64,000 nt of DNA from Arthrobacter_N sp051262515 (GCF_051262515.1 NZ_JBIMER010000002.1:1-64000), one strand, 5' to 3'. Counted from the stretch's first letter, positions 34,191 through 43,519 are shown. A program made the numbers and translations. The notes: generated by a model not told the origin, from the letters alone.

Positions 34191-36344
34191 ATGTCCGTTG
34201 TGGTTCCTGGGCCCAGTCAGACGACGGTGAGGCACGGGGAGCCGAAAGCCGGATTTAGATCGGATATCCAAGGCTTGCGGGCAGTGGCCGTCGGTGTCGT
34301 CCTGCTCTATCACGCTGGATTTCCCTTGGTGCCCGGTGGCTATGTGGGCGTCGATGTCTTTTTCGTCATCTCGGGATTCCTCATCACCGGCATACTCCTC
34401 AAGGAAGTCGACGAGACGAACCGTATTTCCCTCGCGGGCTTCTACGCGAGAAGGGCGCGGCGCATCCTGCCGGCTGCACTCCTCGTCTTGACGGTCGTTG
34501 GCGCGCTGTCCTTCTTCCTGCTTCCGCGAATCCGTTGGGAGACCATCGGGCTAGAGATCGTTGGCAGCGCGTTCAACGTCGTGAATTGGATCTTCGCCGA
34601 TGCCGCCGCGGACTACCTGCGAGCTGGAGTCGCTGCCAGTCCCGTCCAGCACTTCTGGTCACTGTCCGTCGAGGAGCAGTTCTACGTTGTCTGGCCGCTT
34701 CTACTGGTTGGCGCGGCATATGCTGCACGTCCGCGAAGCAAACGACACGCAGGCCGACGAAAAACGGAGCCAGTGGGCAGCCGTTTTCGCGTTTTCGTTG
34801 TCACCGCCGTCGTCGTCATCTCCGTACCTTCATTGGCCTATTCGATCCACCTCACGGCAACCGATCCCGGTCCGGCCTACTTCGTCACGACGACCCGTGT
34901 CTATGAATTCGGCGTGGGGGCCATCGTCGCCGTGTTCGCTCCGCAGCTTGCCGGAATCGGCCGACGGTTCGCTCTGATCCTTGGGTGGGGCGGGTTGGCC
35001 GGCATTCTCGTTTCGGCTCTGCTTTTCACGTCGGGTATTCCGTTCCCCGGCTATGCCGCACTGTTGCCCACGGTTGGCGGTGCCGCTGTGATTATCGCCG
35101 GGCTTGCCGGACGCGATCGGAGTGGGGCCGGAAGAGTCCTGTCTCTGAAACCGATGACGTGGCTCGGGGGCATCTCCTACTCGCTGTATCTGTGGCACTG
35201 GCCCCTTATCGTCATCGCCGCGCACGTGTTGGGCGGGCGGTACGTGGCAGTGAGCCTGCTTGTTGTCGCGTTCTCGCTGGTACCCGCGTATCTCAGCCAC
35301 AAGTACGTCGAACAACCGATTATGAGATGGCGTTACGTTGAACCCAATACTGTGGCGTTGCAAATGGGTCTCCTGGGCATGCTGACGACGTCTCTTGCTG
35401 TTGTCCTGGTACTCGTGGCGACACCGGCACCAGCGGTCGTGGGACCAGTCGGAGGCGCATCGAAACCGACCGACGAAACCGGCGGCCTAGCCAGATTCGA
35501 AGTCTTCGGGGCCGAGGCCTTAGCCCTTGATCGCGCTGCTGGCAGCGTTCGCAATGCGCAGGGTGCTTTCAAACCGAATGCAGAGAGTGCAGCAGACGAC
35601 AACCCCGCTGTGTACGGGGACGGGTGCCATCTAGCAAAACCGGAAACCAAAGCCACGGCCTGCATTTACGGTCATCGATCGGCGGAGTACACGGTTGCCG
35701 TCGTCGGCGATTCCCACGCGGCCCATTGGGTTCCCGGACTGACTAGATTGGCGAACGAAGAGGGATTCCGGCTTGTTTCCCACACCAAGTCCGGGTGCCC
35801 CCTCAGCAACGAAAGCATTCTCGATCCAAAATCCGGGGGTGCGGACAGGGCATGCTCCGAGTGGGGCAAGGACGTCATCAGAGAGCTCTCAGAGGAGAAA
35901 CCCGATCTGGTCCTCGTCTCCAGCTTCGACTACCGCGTTGCCCCCGACCACCGGTTGTCAGACGGACTGGCGGGCGCATGGGCGAAACTACAAGATGCAG
36001 GCCTGAAGGTGGCCGTACTCATGGACACACCGAGCCCAGGAATCGACATACCGGAGTGCGTGTCTGTGAACGCAGACTCCCTCGAACGATGCGCCGTTGA
36101 CCGGGTGGAAGCGCTCGCCAACGGAGGCCGTTCCGCCCAGGAACAAGCGCTCCAGGCCTCGAACGGCATTTCGGTTATAGACGTTACGAAGGCGATCTGT
36201 CCCGAGGCCAGATGTTCTCCTGTCATTGGAGGCGTGCTCGTTTACCGCGACACCGATCACCTGACCGCCACATATTCGGAGACACTCGCTCCGGCACTTC
36301 GGGAGGCTCTCGCGAAGGTGGACGGCTTCGATCCGCCGAAGTAG
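34191..36344 (+). CDS. OafA/YrhL-type O-acyltransferase with C-terminal SGNH domain
   Basis: The 717-residue protein has an acyltransferase-3 membrane domain (SDIQGLRAVAV, YHAGFP, GGYVGVDVFFVISGFLITG, FYARRARRILPA, FWSLSVEEQFYVVWP) over about residues 20-400. An extracytoplasmic SGNH domain follows, with VVGDSHAAHW and the C-terminal DTDHLT giving the Ser, Asp and His. Such proteins add acyl groups, often acetyl, to surface polysaccharide or peptidoglycan. ATG 34191 has GGGAG six bases upstream. Its base composition is less GC-rich than the catabolic genes on both sides, and it has no functional link to them, so separate acquisition is likely. It may modify the glycopolymer encoded at 43.5-54.6 kb. 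Confidence 0.9.
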   Translation: MSVVVPGPSQTTVRHGEPKAGFRSDIQGLRAVAVGVVLLYHAGFPLVPGGYVGVDVFFVISGFLITGILLKEVDETNRISLAGFYARRARRILPAALLVLTVVGALSFFLLPRIRWETIGLEIVGSAFNVVNWIFADAAADYLRAGVAASPVQHFWSLSVEEQFYVVWPLLLVGAAYAARPRSKRHAGRRKTEPVGSRFRVFVVTAVVVISVPSLAYSIHLTATDPGPAYFVTTTRVYEFGVGAIVAVFAPQLAGIGRRFALILGWGGLAGILVSALLFTSGIPFPGYAALLPTVGGAAVIIAGLAGRDRSGAGRVLSLKPMTWLGGISYSLYLWHWPLIVIAAHVLGGRYVAVSLLVVAFSLVPAYLSHKYVEQPIMRWRYVEPNTVALQMGLLGMLTTSLAVVLVLVATPAPAVVGPVGGASKPTDETGGLARFEVFGAEALALDRAAGSVRNAQGAFKPNAESAADDNPAVYGDGCHLAKPETKATACIYGHRSAEYTVAVVGDSHAAHWVPGLTRLANEEGFRLVSHTKSGCPLSNESILDPKSGGADRACSEWGKDVIRELSEEKPDLVLVSSFDYRVAPDHRLSDGLAGAWAKLQDAGLKVAVLMDTPSPGIDIPECVSVNADSLERCAVDRVEALANGGRSAQEQALQASNGISVIDVTKAICPEARCSPVIGGVLVYRDTDHLTATYSETLAPALREALAKVDGFDPPK

Positions 36345-36355
36345 GTTGGCGAGCC

Positions 36356-37285
36356 GTGGACAATGGGGGAGTGCCCAAGCCCTTCACGCTGGTCCAGCTG
36401 CGCTACTTCGCGGTGGTGGCCGAGACCCAGAACATGACCGAGGCCGCCGTGCGGCTGAACGTCACGCAGTCCACGCTCTCCTCCGCGATCGCCCAGCTCG
36501 AATCCGAGGTGGGGGCCGCGCTGTTCCTGCGCGTTCCACGGCGCGGGCTCCAGCTCACGGAGTCGGGCCGCCGGCTCGCCAGGGAGCTCGGGGCTTTCCT
36601 GGAGGAGGCGGACCGGATCCAGGGCCTCGTGGCCGGGGAGGCGGAATCGCTGGACGGTGAACTGCGCGTGGGCGTCTTCGCCCCGCTGGCGCCGTTCCGC
36701 GCGCCGGTCATCCTCACCGAGTTCGGACGCAGCCACCCGCGGGTGCGCGTGTCCTTCCTCGAGGGCGACCAAGCCTTCATCCAGCGCGCGCTCGCCGAGG
36801 GGCGCTGCGATGTGGCGCTGATGTACCACATCGGCCTCGAGGAGGGCTTCACGACGCGGGTTGTCGAACGCATCCCGCCGCACGTGATCGTGCACGCGGG
36901 CCATCCCCTGGCAGGCGCGGACCGGGACGTCCGGCTGTCCGAATTCGCGGACGATCCGCTGATCCTGCTGGACCTCCCGCACACCCGCGAGTACTTCCTG
37001 AAGCTGTTCAACCTCGCTGGCGTGCGGCCGCGCATCCGGCACCGTGCCACCGGATACGAGACCGTCCGCGCCTTCGTGGGTCAGGGCCACGGCTATTCGG
37101 TGCTCAACCAGCGGCTGACCCACAACCAGACCTATGCCGGCGGTTGCGTGGTGCCACTGACGCTGGCGGACGACCTGCCGCCCATCGAGGTGCTGGTCGT
37201 GCGGCCCGACGGCGTGCGCCCCACCCGCAAGGCGCTCGCGTTCGAGGACGTCTGCCGCCGCCTCTACGGACCAACAGACGCTTAG
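36356..37285 (+). CDS. LysR-family transcriptional regulator
   Basis: The 309-residue protein has a LysR helix-turn-helix (LVQLRYFAVVAETQNMTEAA, LNVTQSTLSSAIAQLESEVG) and a two-lobed substrate-binding domain (LRVGVFAPLAPF, GRCDVALMY, DDPLILLDLP). The N-terminus is uncertain. GTG 36356 and GTG 36371 are both in frame and neither has a well-spaced ribosome site. The gene is co-directional with an MHS transporter, an M20 hydrolase and an amidase. A perfect palindrome with an ATC-N9-GAT core lies between it and the transporter, so it probably activates that operon. Confidence 0.85.
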   Translation: MDNGGVPKPFTLVQLRYFAVVAETQNMTEAAVRLNVTQSTLSSAIAQLESEVGAALFLRVPRRGLQLTESGRRLARELGAFLEEADRIQGLVAGEAESLDGELRVGVFAPLAPFRAPVILTEFGRSHPRVRVSFLEGDQAFIQRALAEGRCDVALMYHIGLEEGFTTRVVERIPPHVIVHAGHPLAGADRDVRLSEFADDPLILLDLPHTREYFLKLFNLAGVRPRIRHRATGYETVRAFVGQGHGYSVLNQRLTHNQTYAGGCVVPLTLADDLPPIEVLVVRPDGVRPTRKALAFEDVCRRLYGPTDA

Positions 37286-37307
37286 CCGAGACCGGCCCGG
37301 CCGTCGA

Positions 37308-37334
37308 GTTGGCATCGAGAGCTTCGATGCCAAC
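37308..37334. promoter_or_regulatory. LysR-type operator, perfect 11-bp inverted repeat
   Basis: GTTGGCATCGA (37308-37318) and TCGATGCCAAC (37324-37334) are perfect inverted copies around GAGCT. The core ATC-N9-GAT is a classic T-N11-A LysR box. It lies 22 bases after the lysR stop and about 50 bases before the transporter gene. A terminator is a less likely reading, as no T-tract follows. Confidence 0.75.
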
Positions 37335-37386
37335 GTGCGAAAGAATCAATTAGACGCGTGTGATGCGGATCACCCACACTATTGCC

Positions 37387-38745
37387 ATGACCACCACACC
37401 ACAGTCGCTCGCAGCCGGGGACGGCGCCGGCACAGCTCCAACCGGGGCCACCGAATACAACAGCGGCCGGAAGACCACCGGCCTCCAGAAACGCGTCCTC
37501 GCCGGGGGAAGCGTCGGCCAGTTCATCGAGTTCTACGACTTCTCGCTCTACGGGCTCTCCGCCGTCGTGCTCTCCCAACTCTTCTTCCCGAGCCAAGACT
37601 CCGTCATCGGACTGTTGTCCGTGTTCGCCACGTTCGGCGTCGCGTTCTTCATCCGTCCCCTCGGTGGCCTGTTCTTCGGGGCGCTCGGAGACAAGGTGGG
37701 ACGCCGCAAGGTCCTCTACACCACGCTGCTGACCATCGGCGCCGCCACGGCCGCCATCGGGCTGCTCCCCACGTTCGGCCAGGTCGGCGCGCTCGCCCCG
37801 GCCCTGCTGGTCCTCTGCCGCCTGCTGCAGGGGTTCTCGGCCGGTGGCGAGTCCGTCGGCGCCCCCGCCTTCGTGTTCGAGCACGCCCCCATCGAACGGC
37901 GCGGATTCTGGCTCAACATCACCCTCGCGGCCACGGCACTGCCCTCCGTGGTCGCCGGGTCGCTGATCCTGGTGCTGAGCCACTCCATGACGGACGAGGC
38001 CTTCATGAGCTGGGGATGGCGCGTGCCGTTCCTGCTGGCCTTGCCGCTGGCCGTCTTCGGGCTGTGGATCCGTTCCCGCACCGAGGAGTCGCCGGCCTTC
38101 AAGCAGGTCGCCGCCGCCGAGCGGGCCAAGGAGTACAGCCCCGTCCGCGAGGCCTTCCGCGAGAACCGCCTGCGCATGGTGCAGGTCGTCTTCGTGATGG
38201 GACTGACCGCCATGGGCTTCTACTTCCTGGTGGGCTACTTCGTCCCGTTCGTCCAGACCAGCGGCAACCTGACCCGCGAGCAGTCGCTGATGGCGAACGC
38301 CGCGGCCCTGCTGTTCTACGCGCTCCTGCTGCCGGTCGGCGGCATCATCGGCGACAAGGTCGGCCGGAAGCCGATGCTGATCGCCGGCGCCGCGGCCATC
38401 GCGGTCTTCGCGGTGCCGTGCTTCATGCTGGTCACCAGCGGCTCCCTGGTGCTGGCGATCCTCGGCCAGCTGCTGTTCGTGGTGCCGCTGTGCATCTACG
38501 GCGGCGGTTGCTACACCTTCTTCGTGGAGATCTTCACGACCCGGACGCGGTTCACCTCCGCCGCCATCAGCTACAACCTGGCCTACGCCATCTTCGGCGG
38601 CACCGCGCCGTTCATCGGGACGGCGCTCATCAGCTCCACCGGCAACAGCCTCGCGCCGGGCATCTACCTCACCGTCGCGGCCGTGATCGTCCTGCTGCTG
38701 CTGACGCTGACCAAGGTGCCCGAGACCCGCGGCAAGCTGCACTAG
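37387..38745 (+). CDS. MHS-family (metabolite:H+ symporter) MFS transporter
   Basis: From ATG 37387 the product has 452 residues and about 12 membrane helices. Family marks are SVGQFIEFYDFSLYG, GDKVGRRKVLY in the loop between helices 2 and 3, and RLLQGFSAGGESVGAPAF. MHS transporters take up small organic acids and related metabolites with protons. In-frame starts at 37360 and 37363 exist, but none of the three has a ribosome site and the conserved region starts well after 37387. It is first in an operon with a Zn amidohydrolase and an amidase, so the cargo probably carries a carbamoyl or amide group. Confidence 0.9.
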   Translation: MTTTPQSLAAGDGAGTAPTGATEYNSGRKTTGLQKRVLAGGSVGQFIEFYDFSLYGLSAVVLSQLFFPSQDSVIGLLSVFATFGVAFFIRPLGGLFFGALGDKVGRRKVLYTTLLTIGAATAAIGLLPTFGQVGALAPALLVLCRLLQGFSAGGESVGAPAFVFEHAPIERRGFWLNITLAATALPSVVAGSLILVLSHSMTDEAFMSWGWRVPFLLALPLAVFGLWIRSRTEESPAFKQVAAAERAKEYSPVREAFRENRLRMVQVVFVMGLTAMGFYFLVGYFVPFVQTSGNLTREQSLMANAAALLFYALLLPVGGIIGDKVGRKPMLIAGAAAIAVFAVPCFMLVTSGSLVLAILGQLLFVVPLCIYGGGCYTFFVEIFTTRTRFTSAAISYNLAYAIFGGTAPFIGTALISSTGNSLAPGIYLTVAAVIVLLLLTLTKVPETRGKLH

Positions 38746-38811
38746 CGGTCCGCCCCCCGCAGCCGACCACCACCACCTCCGCACACCCCCTTCCGCATCA
38801 GGAGCTCCACC

Positions 38812-40086
38812 GTGAACGCCCAAGCCTTCCTGTCCGATTTCCACCACGTCGCCACCTTCGGCGCCACCGAGAACGACGGCGTCGACCGCCAGGCCGCGAC
38901 GGCGAAGGACAAGCTCAGCCGCGACTGGTTCGCCGGGTTCGCCCGGGAACGCGGGTGGGAGGTGCGGGTGGACGGGATCGGCAACATGTTCGCGCTCGTG
39001 GAGCTCGCGCCCGGCGCCCCGTTCGTGATGGTCGGATCCCACCTGGACTCGCAGCCGCGGGGCGGCCGGTTCGACGGCGCCTACGGCGTGATCGCCGGCC
39101 TCCACGCGGCGGACCGGGTGCAGCGGCGGGTCCGCGAGGAGGGCGTGCGGCCGCGGTTCAACCTCTGCGTGGTGAACTGGTTCAACGAGGAGGGCGGCCG
39201 GTTCGCACCGTCGATCATGGGAAGTTCCGTGTTCGCCGGTCTGATGGACCAGGAGCGCATGCTGGCGGTGGAGGACCTCCAGGGCACCACCGTCCGGGAG
39301 GCGCTGGAGTCCATCGGCTACCTCGGCACGGACGAGCGCCCGGAGGTCGCCGGGTACGCGGAGATCCACATCGAGCAGGGCCGGATCCTGGAGCGCGAGG
39401 GCCACACCATCGGCGCCGTCGACTACTCCTGGCACACCCAGAAGCTGGACATCGAGGTGCTGGGGGAGCAGTCCCACACCGGGGCCACCGCCATGGCGGA
39501 CCGGCACGACGCGCTCGTCGCGGCGTCCAAGATCGTGTTGATGGTCCACGACGTCACCGGCGACTTCGCGGAGGAGGCCCTGGTCTCCTCCGTGGGGCAG
39601 CTGACCTTGGAGCCCAACTCCCCGATCGTGGTCCCGCGCCGCGTCCGCCTGGTCGCGGACCTGCGCTCCGCCAGCCCGGAAACGGTCAACGCCGCGCGGG
39701 CCACGCTGATCGGGAAGATGGAGGCGCTCGCTATCGAGCACGACATCAAGATCAACGTCCGCGACTTCGACGTCCGCGGCATCCAACGCTACCCGGAGGA
39801 GGGGATCGAGCTGGCGGAGAAGGTCGCCGCGGACCTGGGCCTTGGCGCGCGCCGCATCCGCACCATGGCCGGGCACGATTCCGTGGCCCTGAACCGGATC
39901 GTGCCCACGGTCATGATGTTCGTCCCCTCGGTCGACGGCGTCTCCCACTGCGAGCGGGAGTTCACCACGGACCGGGACATGGCCGCCGGCGTCGACGCCC
40001 TGACCGGCGTCGCGTGGGAGATGGTGCGCGGAGCGTTGGCGCGGGACGCGGCGTCGCTCTCCGGCGCCGCGCCGGCCGGTGCCTAG
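38812..40086 (+). CDS. M20-family Zn amidohydrolase (carbamoylase / ureidopropionase / allantoate type)
   Basis: The 424-residue enzyme belongs to the AmaB/HyuC/AllC group. It has GSHLDSQPRGGRFDGAYG (metal ligands His77 and Asp88, with Asp79), WFNEEGGRF (base and metal ligand Glu126/Glu127), EIHIEQG and the C-terminal MAGHDS histidine. The family removes carbamoyl groups from N-carbamoyl amino acids or hydrolyses ureido acids. GTG 38812 has AGGAG seven bases upstream. One appealing substrate is N-carbamoyl-beta-alanine, whose product beta-alanine would feed the neighbouring aminotransferase. Allantoate and other carbamoyl amino acids remain possible. Confidence 0.85.
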   Translation: MNAQAFLSDFHHVATFGATENDGVDRQAATAKDKLSRDWFAGFARERGWEVRVDGIGNMFALVELAPGAPFVMVGSHLDSQPRGGRFDGAYGVIAGLHAADRVQRRVREEGVRPRFNLCVVNWFNEEGGRFAPSIMGSSVFAGLMDQERMLAVEDLQGTTVREALESIGYLGTDERPEVAGYAEIHIEQGRILEREGHTIGAVDYSWHTQKLDIEVLGEQSHTGATAMADRHDALVAASKIVLMVHDVTGDFAEEALVSSVGQLTLEPNSPIVVPRRVRLVADLRSASPETVNAARATLIGKMEALAIEHDIKINVRDFDVRGIQRYPEEGIELAEKVAADLGLGARRIRTMAGHDSVALNRIVPTVMMFVPSVDGVSHCEREFTTDRDMAAGVDALTGVAWEMVRGALARDAASLSGAAPAGA

Positions 40087-41515
40087 CGTGGGCGAACTGC
40101 ACTACCTGGACGCCGTCGCGGCCCTGCGGCTGTTCCGCAGCCGCGACCTCTCGCCCGTCGAGCTGATGACGGCCGTCATCGAGCGGACGGGGGAGGTCAA
40201 CCACCACGTCAACGCGCTCACCGAGACCCTGTTCGACGACGCGCTGGCCGCCGCGCGGCTGGCGGAGGCGCGATACGCGCGGTCGGCGGACGACGCCGGG
40301 GAGCCCCTGGGGGCGCTGCTGGGGCTTCCGGTGGCGACGAAGGAGAAGCACGCGCTGGCCGGCCGCACGCTGGAGCAGGGACTCGGCGCGCACCGCGGCC
40401 GGATCGCCCCCGGCGACCATCCGGTGGTGGAGCGGATCCGCGCCGCGGGCGGGATCGTCCACGCCCGCACTACGTCGCCGGAGTTCAGTTGCGCGACCGT
40501 CACGCACAGCCCCCTGTGGGGCGTGACGCGGAACCCGTGGAACCTGGAGTGCTCGCCGGGCGGGTCCTCCGGCGGATCGGGCGCCGCGCTCGCCGCGGGG
40601 ATGGCGCCGCTGGCGACGGCGAGCGACATCGCCGGTTCCACGCGCATCCCCGCGGGCTTCACCGGGACGGTCGGCTACAAGGCCCCCTACGGGCGGATCC
40701 CCGGCGCCGCGCCGCTCTCTGCGGACTGGTACCGCGGGGACGGTCCGATGGCGAGGACCGTGGCGGACGCGGCCCTCCTCGCCAACGTGATGTCCGGGCC
40801 GCACGCGGCCGACCACTTCACCATTCCGGCCGGGCCGCCCATCGACCTGGAGCACGCCCCGGTCGCCGGCCTGCGGATCGCGCTCAGCACCACGCTCGGC
40901 GACTACCCGGTGGACGCGGCCGTGGAGGCCAACACGCGCGCCGTCGCGGACGCGCTGCGCTCCGCAGGCGCCGAGGTGGTGGAGATCGGCCTCCCGTGGA
41001 CCACGGAGCGGATCCGCGAGACCATCTTCACGCACTTTGGGCACCTTCTGGGTCCGGCGATGTCGGCCGAAACGGACGCCAGCGGCGAGCCGACCGCTGC
41101 CTACACGGCGCGTTTCATCGCCGATGCGGCCGCGGCCGCGTCGCGCAGCACCTTGGCGGAGGGGTTGGCCATGGACGCCCGGCTGCAGGCGGAGCTGGCC
41201 GCGGCGATGAACGGGTTCGACGCGTTGCTCTGCCCCACGTCGGCGGTGGCCTCGCTGGACGCGGACGGCGACTACCTGGACGGGATCGACGCCGGCGGCC
41301 GCCATCTGGGCCACTACTGGGAGGCGCACCTGACCAGCCCGTTCAACATCGCCAACCGCTGCCCCGTCCTGGCGGTACCCAGCGGCTTGGCCCCGAACGG
41401 CGTCCCCACCGGCGCGCAGGTGGTCGGCCACCCCTTCGCCGAGAACACGGTTTTCCGCATCGGTGCGGCCATCGAGGAACTGCTGCCGTGGTCGGACCGG
41501 CGTCCGATGCTCTAG
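40079..41515 (+). CDS. Amidase-signature hydrolase 2
   Basis: The 478-residue amidase has Lys88 (VATKEK), cis-Ser163 (PGGSSGGSG) and nucleophile Ser187 (SDIAGSTRIP). The usual Gly before the nucleophile's Gly-Ser is Ala here (DIAGS rather than DIGGS), a small departure from the signature. It overlaps the M20 gene by eight bases if started at GTG 40079; GTG 40088 is an in-frame alternative. The two hydrolases are probably made together and may act in sequence on one amide- and carbamoyl-containing compound. It is not close to the first amidase in its active-site loop, so it is not a recent duplicate. Confidence 0.87.
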   Translation: MPSVGELHYLDAVAALRLFRSRDLSPVELMTAVIERTGEVNHHVNALTETLFDDALAAARLAEARYARSADDAGEPLGALLGLPVATKEKHALAGRTLEQGLGAHRGRIAPGDHPVVERIRAAGGIVHARTTSPEFSCATVTHSPLWGVTRNPWNLECSPGGSSGGSGAALAAGMAPLATASDIAGSTRIPAGFTGTVGYKAPYGRIPGAAPLSADWYRGDGPMARTVADAALLANVMSGPHAADHFTIPAGPPIDLEHAPVAGLRIALSTTLGDYPVDAAVEANTRAVADALRSAGAEVVEIGLPWTTERIRETIFTHFGHLLGPAMSAETDASGEPTAAYTARFIADAAAAASRSTLAEGLAMDARLQAELAAAMNGFDALLCPTSAVASLDADGDYLDGIDAGGRHLGHYWEAHLTSPFNIANRCPVLAVPSGLAPNGVPTGAQVVGHPFAENTVFRIGAAIEELLPWSDRRPML

Positions 41516-41567
41516 CCCGGATGTTGAAGGCCCGCAACGCGGGTCGAACCTGCCTGCGACCTGCGGA

Positions 41568-41573
41568 TAGACT
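41568..41573 (+). promoter_or_regulatory. -10 box of acpS
   Basis: TAGACT ends six bases before the acpS ATG, which predicts a leaderless transcript beginning at the start codon. No ribosome site is visible. The -35 region is poor. Confidence 0.45.
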
Positions 41574-41579
41574 CGCTTC

Positions 41580-41930
41580 ATGATCGTCGGCATTGGTGTG
41601 GACGTAGTCCAGGTTTCCCGTTTCAAGGCGCAGCTCGAACGCACGCCTGCCCTCCGCGAACGGTTGTTCGTCCCGGCCGAACGGGAGCTGAACACACGCT
41701 CACTGGCCGCCCGCTTCGCCGCCAAGGAAGCCGTCGCCAAGGCCCTCGGCGCCCCCGTGGGAATGAACTGGCAACACTGCCAGGTGGTGGTCGACGCGGC
41801 GGGGGACCCGCACGTGATGGTGGACGGCACGGTGGCCAAGGCCGCCACAAACAAGGGCGTGCTCTATTGGCACCTGTCCCTCAGCCACGATGGCGACCTG
41901 GCCACGGCCATGGTCGTCGCGGAGAAGTAG
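41580..41930 (+). CDS. acpS: Holo-[acyl-carrier-protein] synthase
   Basis: The 116-residue protein matches AcpS: MIVGIGVDVVQVSRF with the Mg-binding Asp8, FAAKEAVAKALG with the catalytic Glu and Lys, and SLSHDGDLATAMVV near the end. It moves the 4'-phosphopantetheine of CoA to acyl carrier protein. With coaA it is the second pantothenate-dependent housekeeping gene flanking the island. It precedes the hydrate repair gene by two bases. Confidence 0.95.
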   Translation: MIVGIGVDVVQVSRFKAQLERTPALRERLFVPAERELNTRSLAARFAAKEAVAKALGAPVGMNWQHCQVVVDAAGDPHVMVDGTVAKAATNKGVLYWHLSLSHDGDLATAMVVAEK

Positions 41931-41932
41931 AC

Positions 41933-43399
41933 ATGATTCCCGTATACACCGGCACGCAGATCCGTGCCGCGGAAGAGCCGCTGATCGAACGCGGCATGGG
42001 CCCGGAACTGATGCGCCGGGCGTCTTACGGACTGGCCCAGCACACCATGGAGCTCCTCCGGCGCGAGCGGGGACGGGTCTATGGGGCGCGCGCCGCCGCA
42101 CTCGTGGGCACGGGGAACAACGGGGGAGACGCGCTCTTCGCCATGGCCATCCTGTTGCGCCGGGGGGTCGCCTGCACGGCGGTGCTTCTGGGCAAGAAGG
42201 CGCACGACGCCGGACTCGCCGCTTTCGTGAAGGCCGGCGGACGGGTCGTCGACGGACGGCGTAGGGGTGGCAAGGCATCGCGCGGCGACAGCAGGCGCTG
42301 GCGTGCCGCCGCCGAGGCGCTAGACGGGGTGGACCTGGTGATCGACGCCGTGCTGGGCACCGGAGCCAAAGGCGCCGTGGAACTGCCCGAGATTCCCGAG
42401 GGTGTGCTCGTCGTGGCCTGTGACCTTCCCTCCGGAGTGGACGCGACTACCGGCGACGGACCCGACTCGGCGATCGAGGCCGACCTCACAGTGACCTTTG
42501 GTGCCCTCAAGACCGGGCTCGCAGTCGGCCGGGGGCACCTGCTAGCCGGCCGGATCGAGGTGGTCGACATCGGACTGGGACAACATTTGGGCGACCCCGA
42601 CCTGTATGTCATCGAGTCTGCGGACGCCGAACGGCTCCGTCCACGCCCACGTCCGGGAGACCACAAGTACACCCGCGGCGTGCTGGGGCTCGTCGCCGGA
42701 TCGGCCCAATACCCAGGCGCGGCGGTGCTGTCGGCGACGGCAGCCGTGAACGCCGGCCTGGGTATGCTCCGCACCGTGGCGCCCGACGCTGTTCGACCGT
42801 TCCTGACGCAGGCCGTGCCCGAGTCCGTGCCGGCGGACGACGCCGGCGCGCACGTCCAGGCGTGGGCCGTCGGTCCGGGCATCGGCACGGACGAGGCCCA
42901 GCTCGCTGCGATCCGATCGGCAGTAGCGTCGGGCCTTCCATGCGTAGTGGACGCCAGCGCCCTGGATGCGCTGGAACCGAAGGACGGCCACGGCAAACTG
43001 GTGCTCACACCGCACGCGGGTGAGTTGCAGCGCCTCTTGGCTCGAGTAGGAATGCAGGTCGACCGTTCTACCATTGAACGCGACCCCGTCAGGTGGGCCC
43101 GCTGGGCTGCCGTCGGCTATTCTTCGGTGGTGGTGCTCAAGGGCCCCTCGACCGTATGCGCTTCCCCCGACGGCTACACGGTGGTGTGCAATTCCGTCGG
43201 ACCGGAACTCGCGACGGCCGGCTCCGGCGACGTGCTGACCGGGATCCTCGGAGCATTGCTGGCCACCGGTAGCACGGCCGGCGGCGCACGGAACGGCGCA
43301 TTTATGGGGGCGGTTGCCGCCTCAATCCACGGAGCGGTGGGGCGCGGGCTTGCCGCAAACGGCCCGTTTGCTGCTGGCGAACTGGCGCGATGCCTATGA
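41933..43399 (+). CDS. nnr: Bifunctional NAD(P)H-hydrate epimerase / ADP-dependent dehydratase
   Basis: The 488-residue protein joins two metabolite-repair domains. Residues about 1-215 are the YjeF-N epimerase, with GTGNNGGDALF, DAVLGTGAKG and CDLPSGVDATTG. Residues about 225-488 are the ADP/ATP-dependent dehydratase, with AVGPGIGTD, LTPHAGEL, VLKGPSTV and the catalytic TAGSGDVLTGILGA. Together they repair hydrated NADH and NADPH. ATG 41933 is two bases after the acpS stop. An Arg/Gly/Lys-rich insert (DGRRRGGKASRGDSRRW) in the epimerase half is unusual. Base composition is already less GC-rich than in the genes before it, marking the approach to the glycopolymer cluster. Confidence 0.93.
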   Translation: MIPVYTGTQIRAAEEPLIERGMGPELMRRASYGLAQHTMELLRRERGRVYGARAAALVGTGNNGGDALFAMAILLRRGVACTAVLLGKKAHDAGLAAFVKAGGRVVDGRRRGGKASRGDSRRWRAAAEALDGVDLVIDAVLGTGAKGAVELPEIPEGVLVVACDLPSGVDATTGDGPDSAIEADLTVTFGALKTGLAVGRGHLLAGRIEVVDIGLGQHLGDPDLYVIESADAERLRPRPRPGDHKYTRGVLGLVAGSAQYPGAAVLSATAAVNAGLGMLRTVAPDAVRPFLTQAVPESVPADDAGAHVQAWAVGPGIGTDEAQLAAIRSAVASGLPCVVDASALDALEPKDGHGKLVLTPHAGELQRLLARVGMQVDRSTIERDPVRWARWAAVGYSSVVVLKGPSTVCASPDGYTVVCNSVGPELATAGSGDVLTGILGALLATGSTAGGARNGAFMGAVAASIHGAVGRGLAANGPFAAGELARCL

Positions 43400-43519
43400 T
43401 GCCGCGGTTATCGAAGTTATTAACGGAACGGGAGTGGCGCTTGGTAGGCTGGAATGGCCATTCGTTCGAACGGGCTGACTTCATGGAGTGCGGGCCGTCA
43501 TTGTCCCGGGGGATAAATA

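Noticed and set aside
37308..37334. Reading the palindrome after lysR as a terminator
   Set aside because: No T-tract follows and the core is a T-N11-A LysR box placed before the transporter, so an operator is the better reading.
41530..41546. Small GC hairpin (CCCGC-AAC-GCGGG) before acpS as a terminator
   Set aside because: The stem is only five pairs and lies just upstream of the acpS -10 box; too weak to call.
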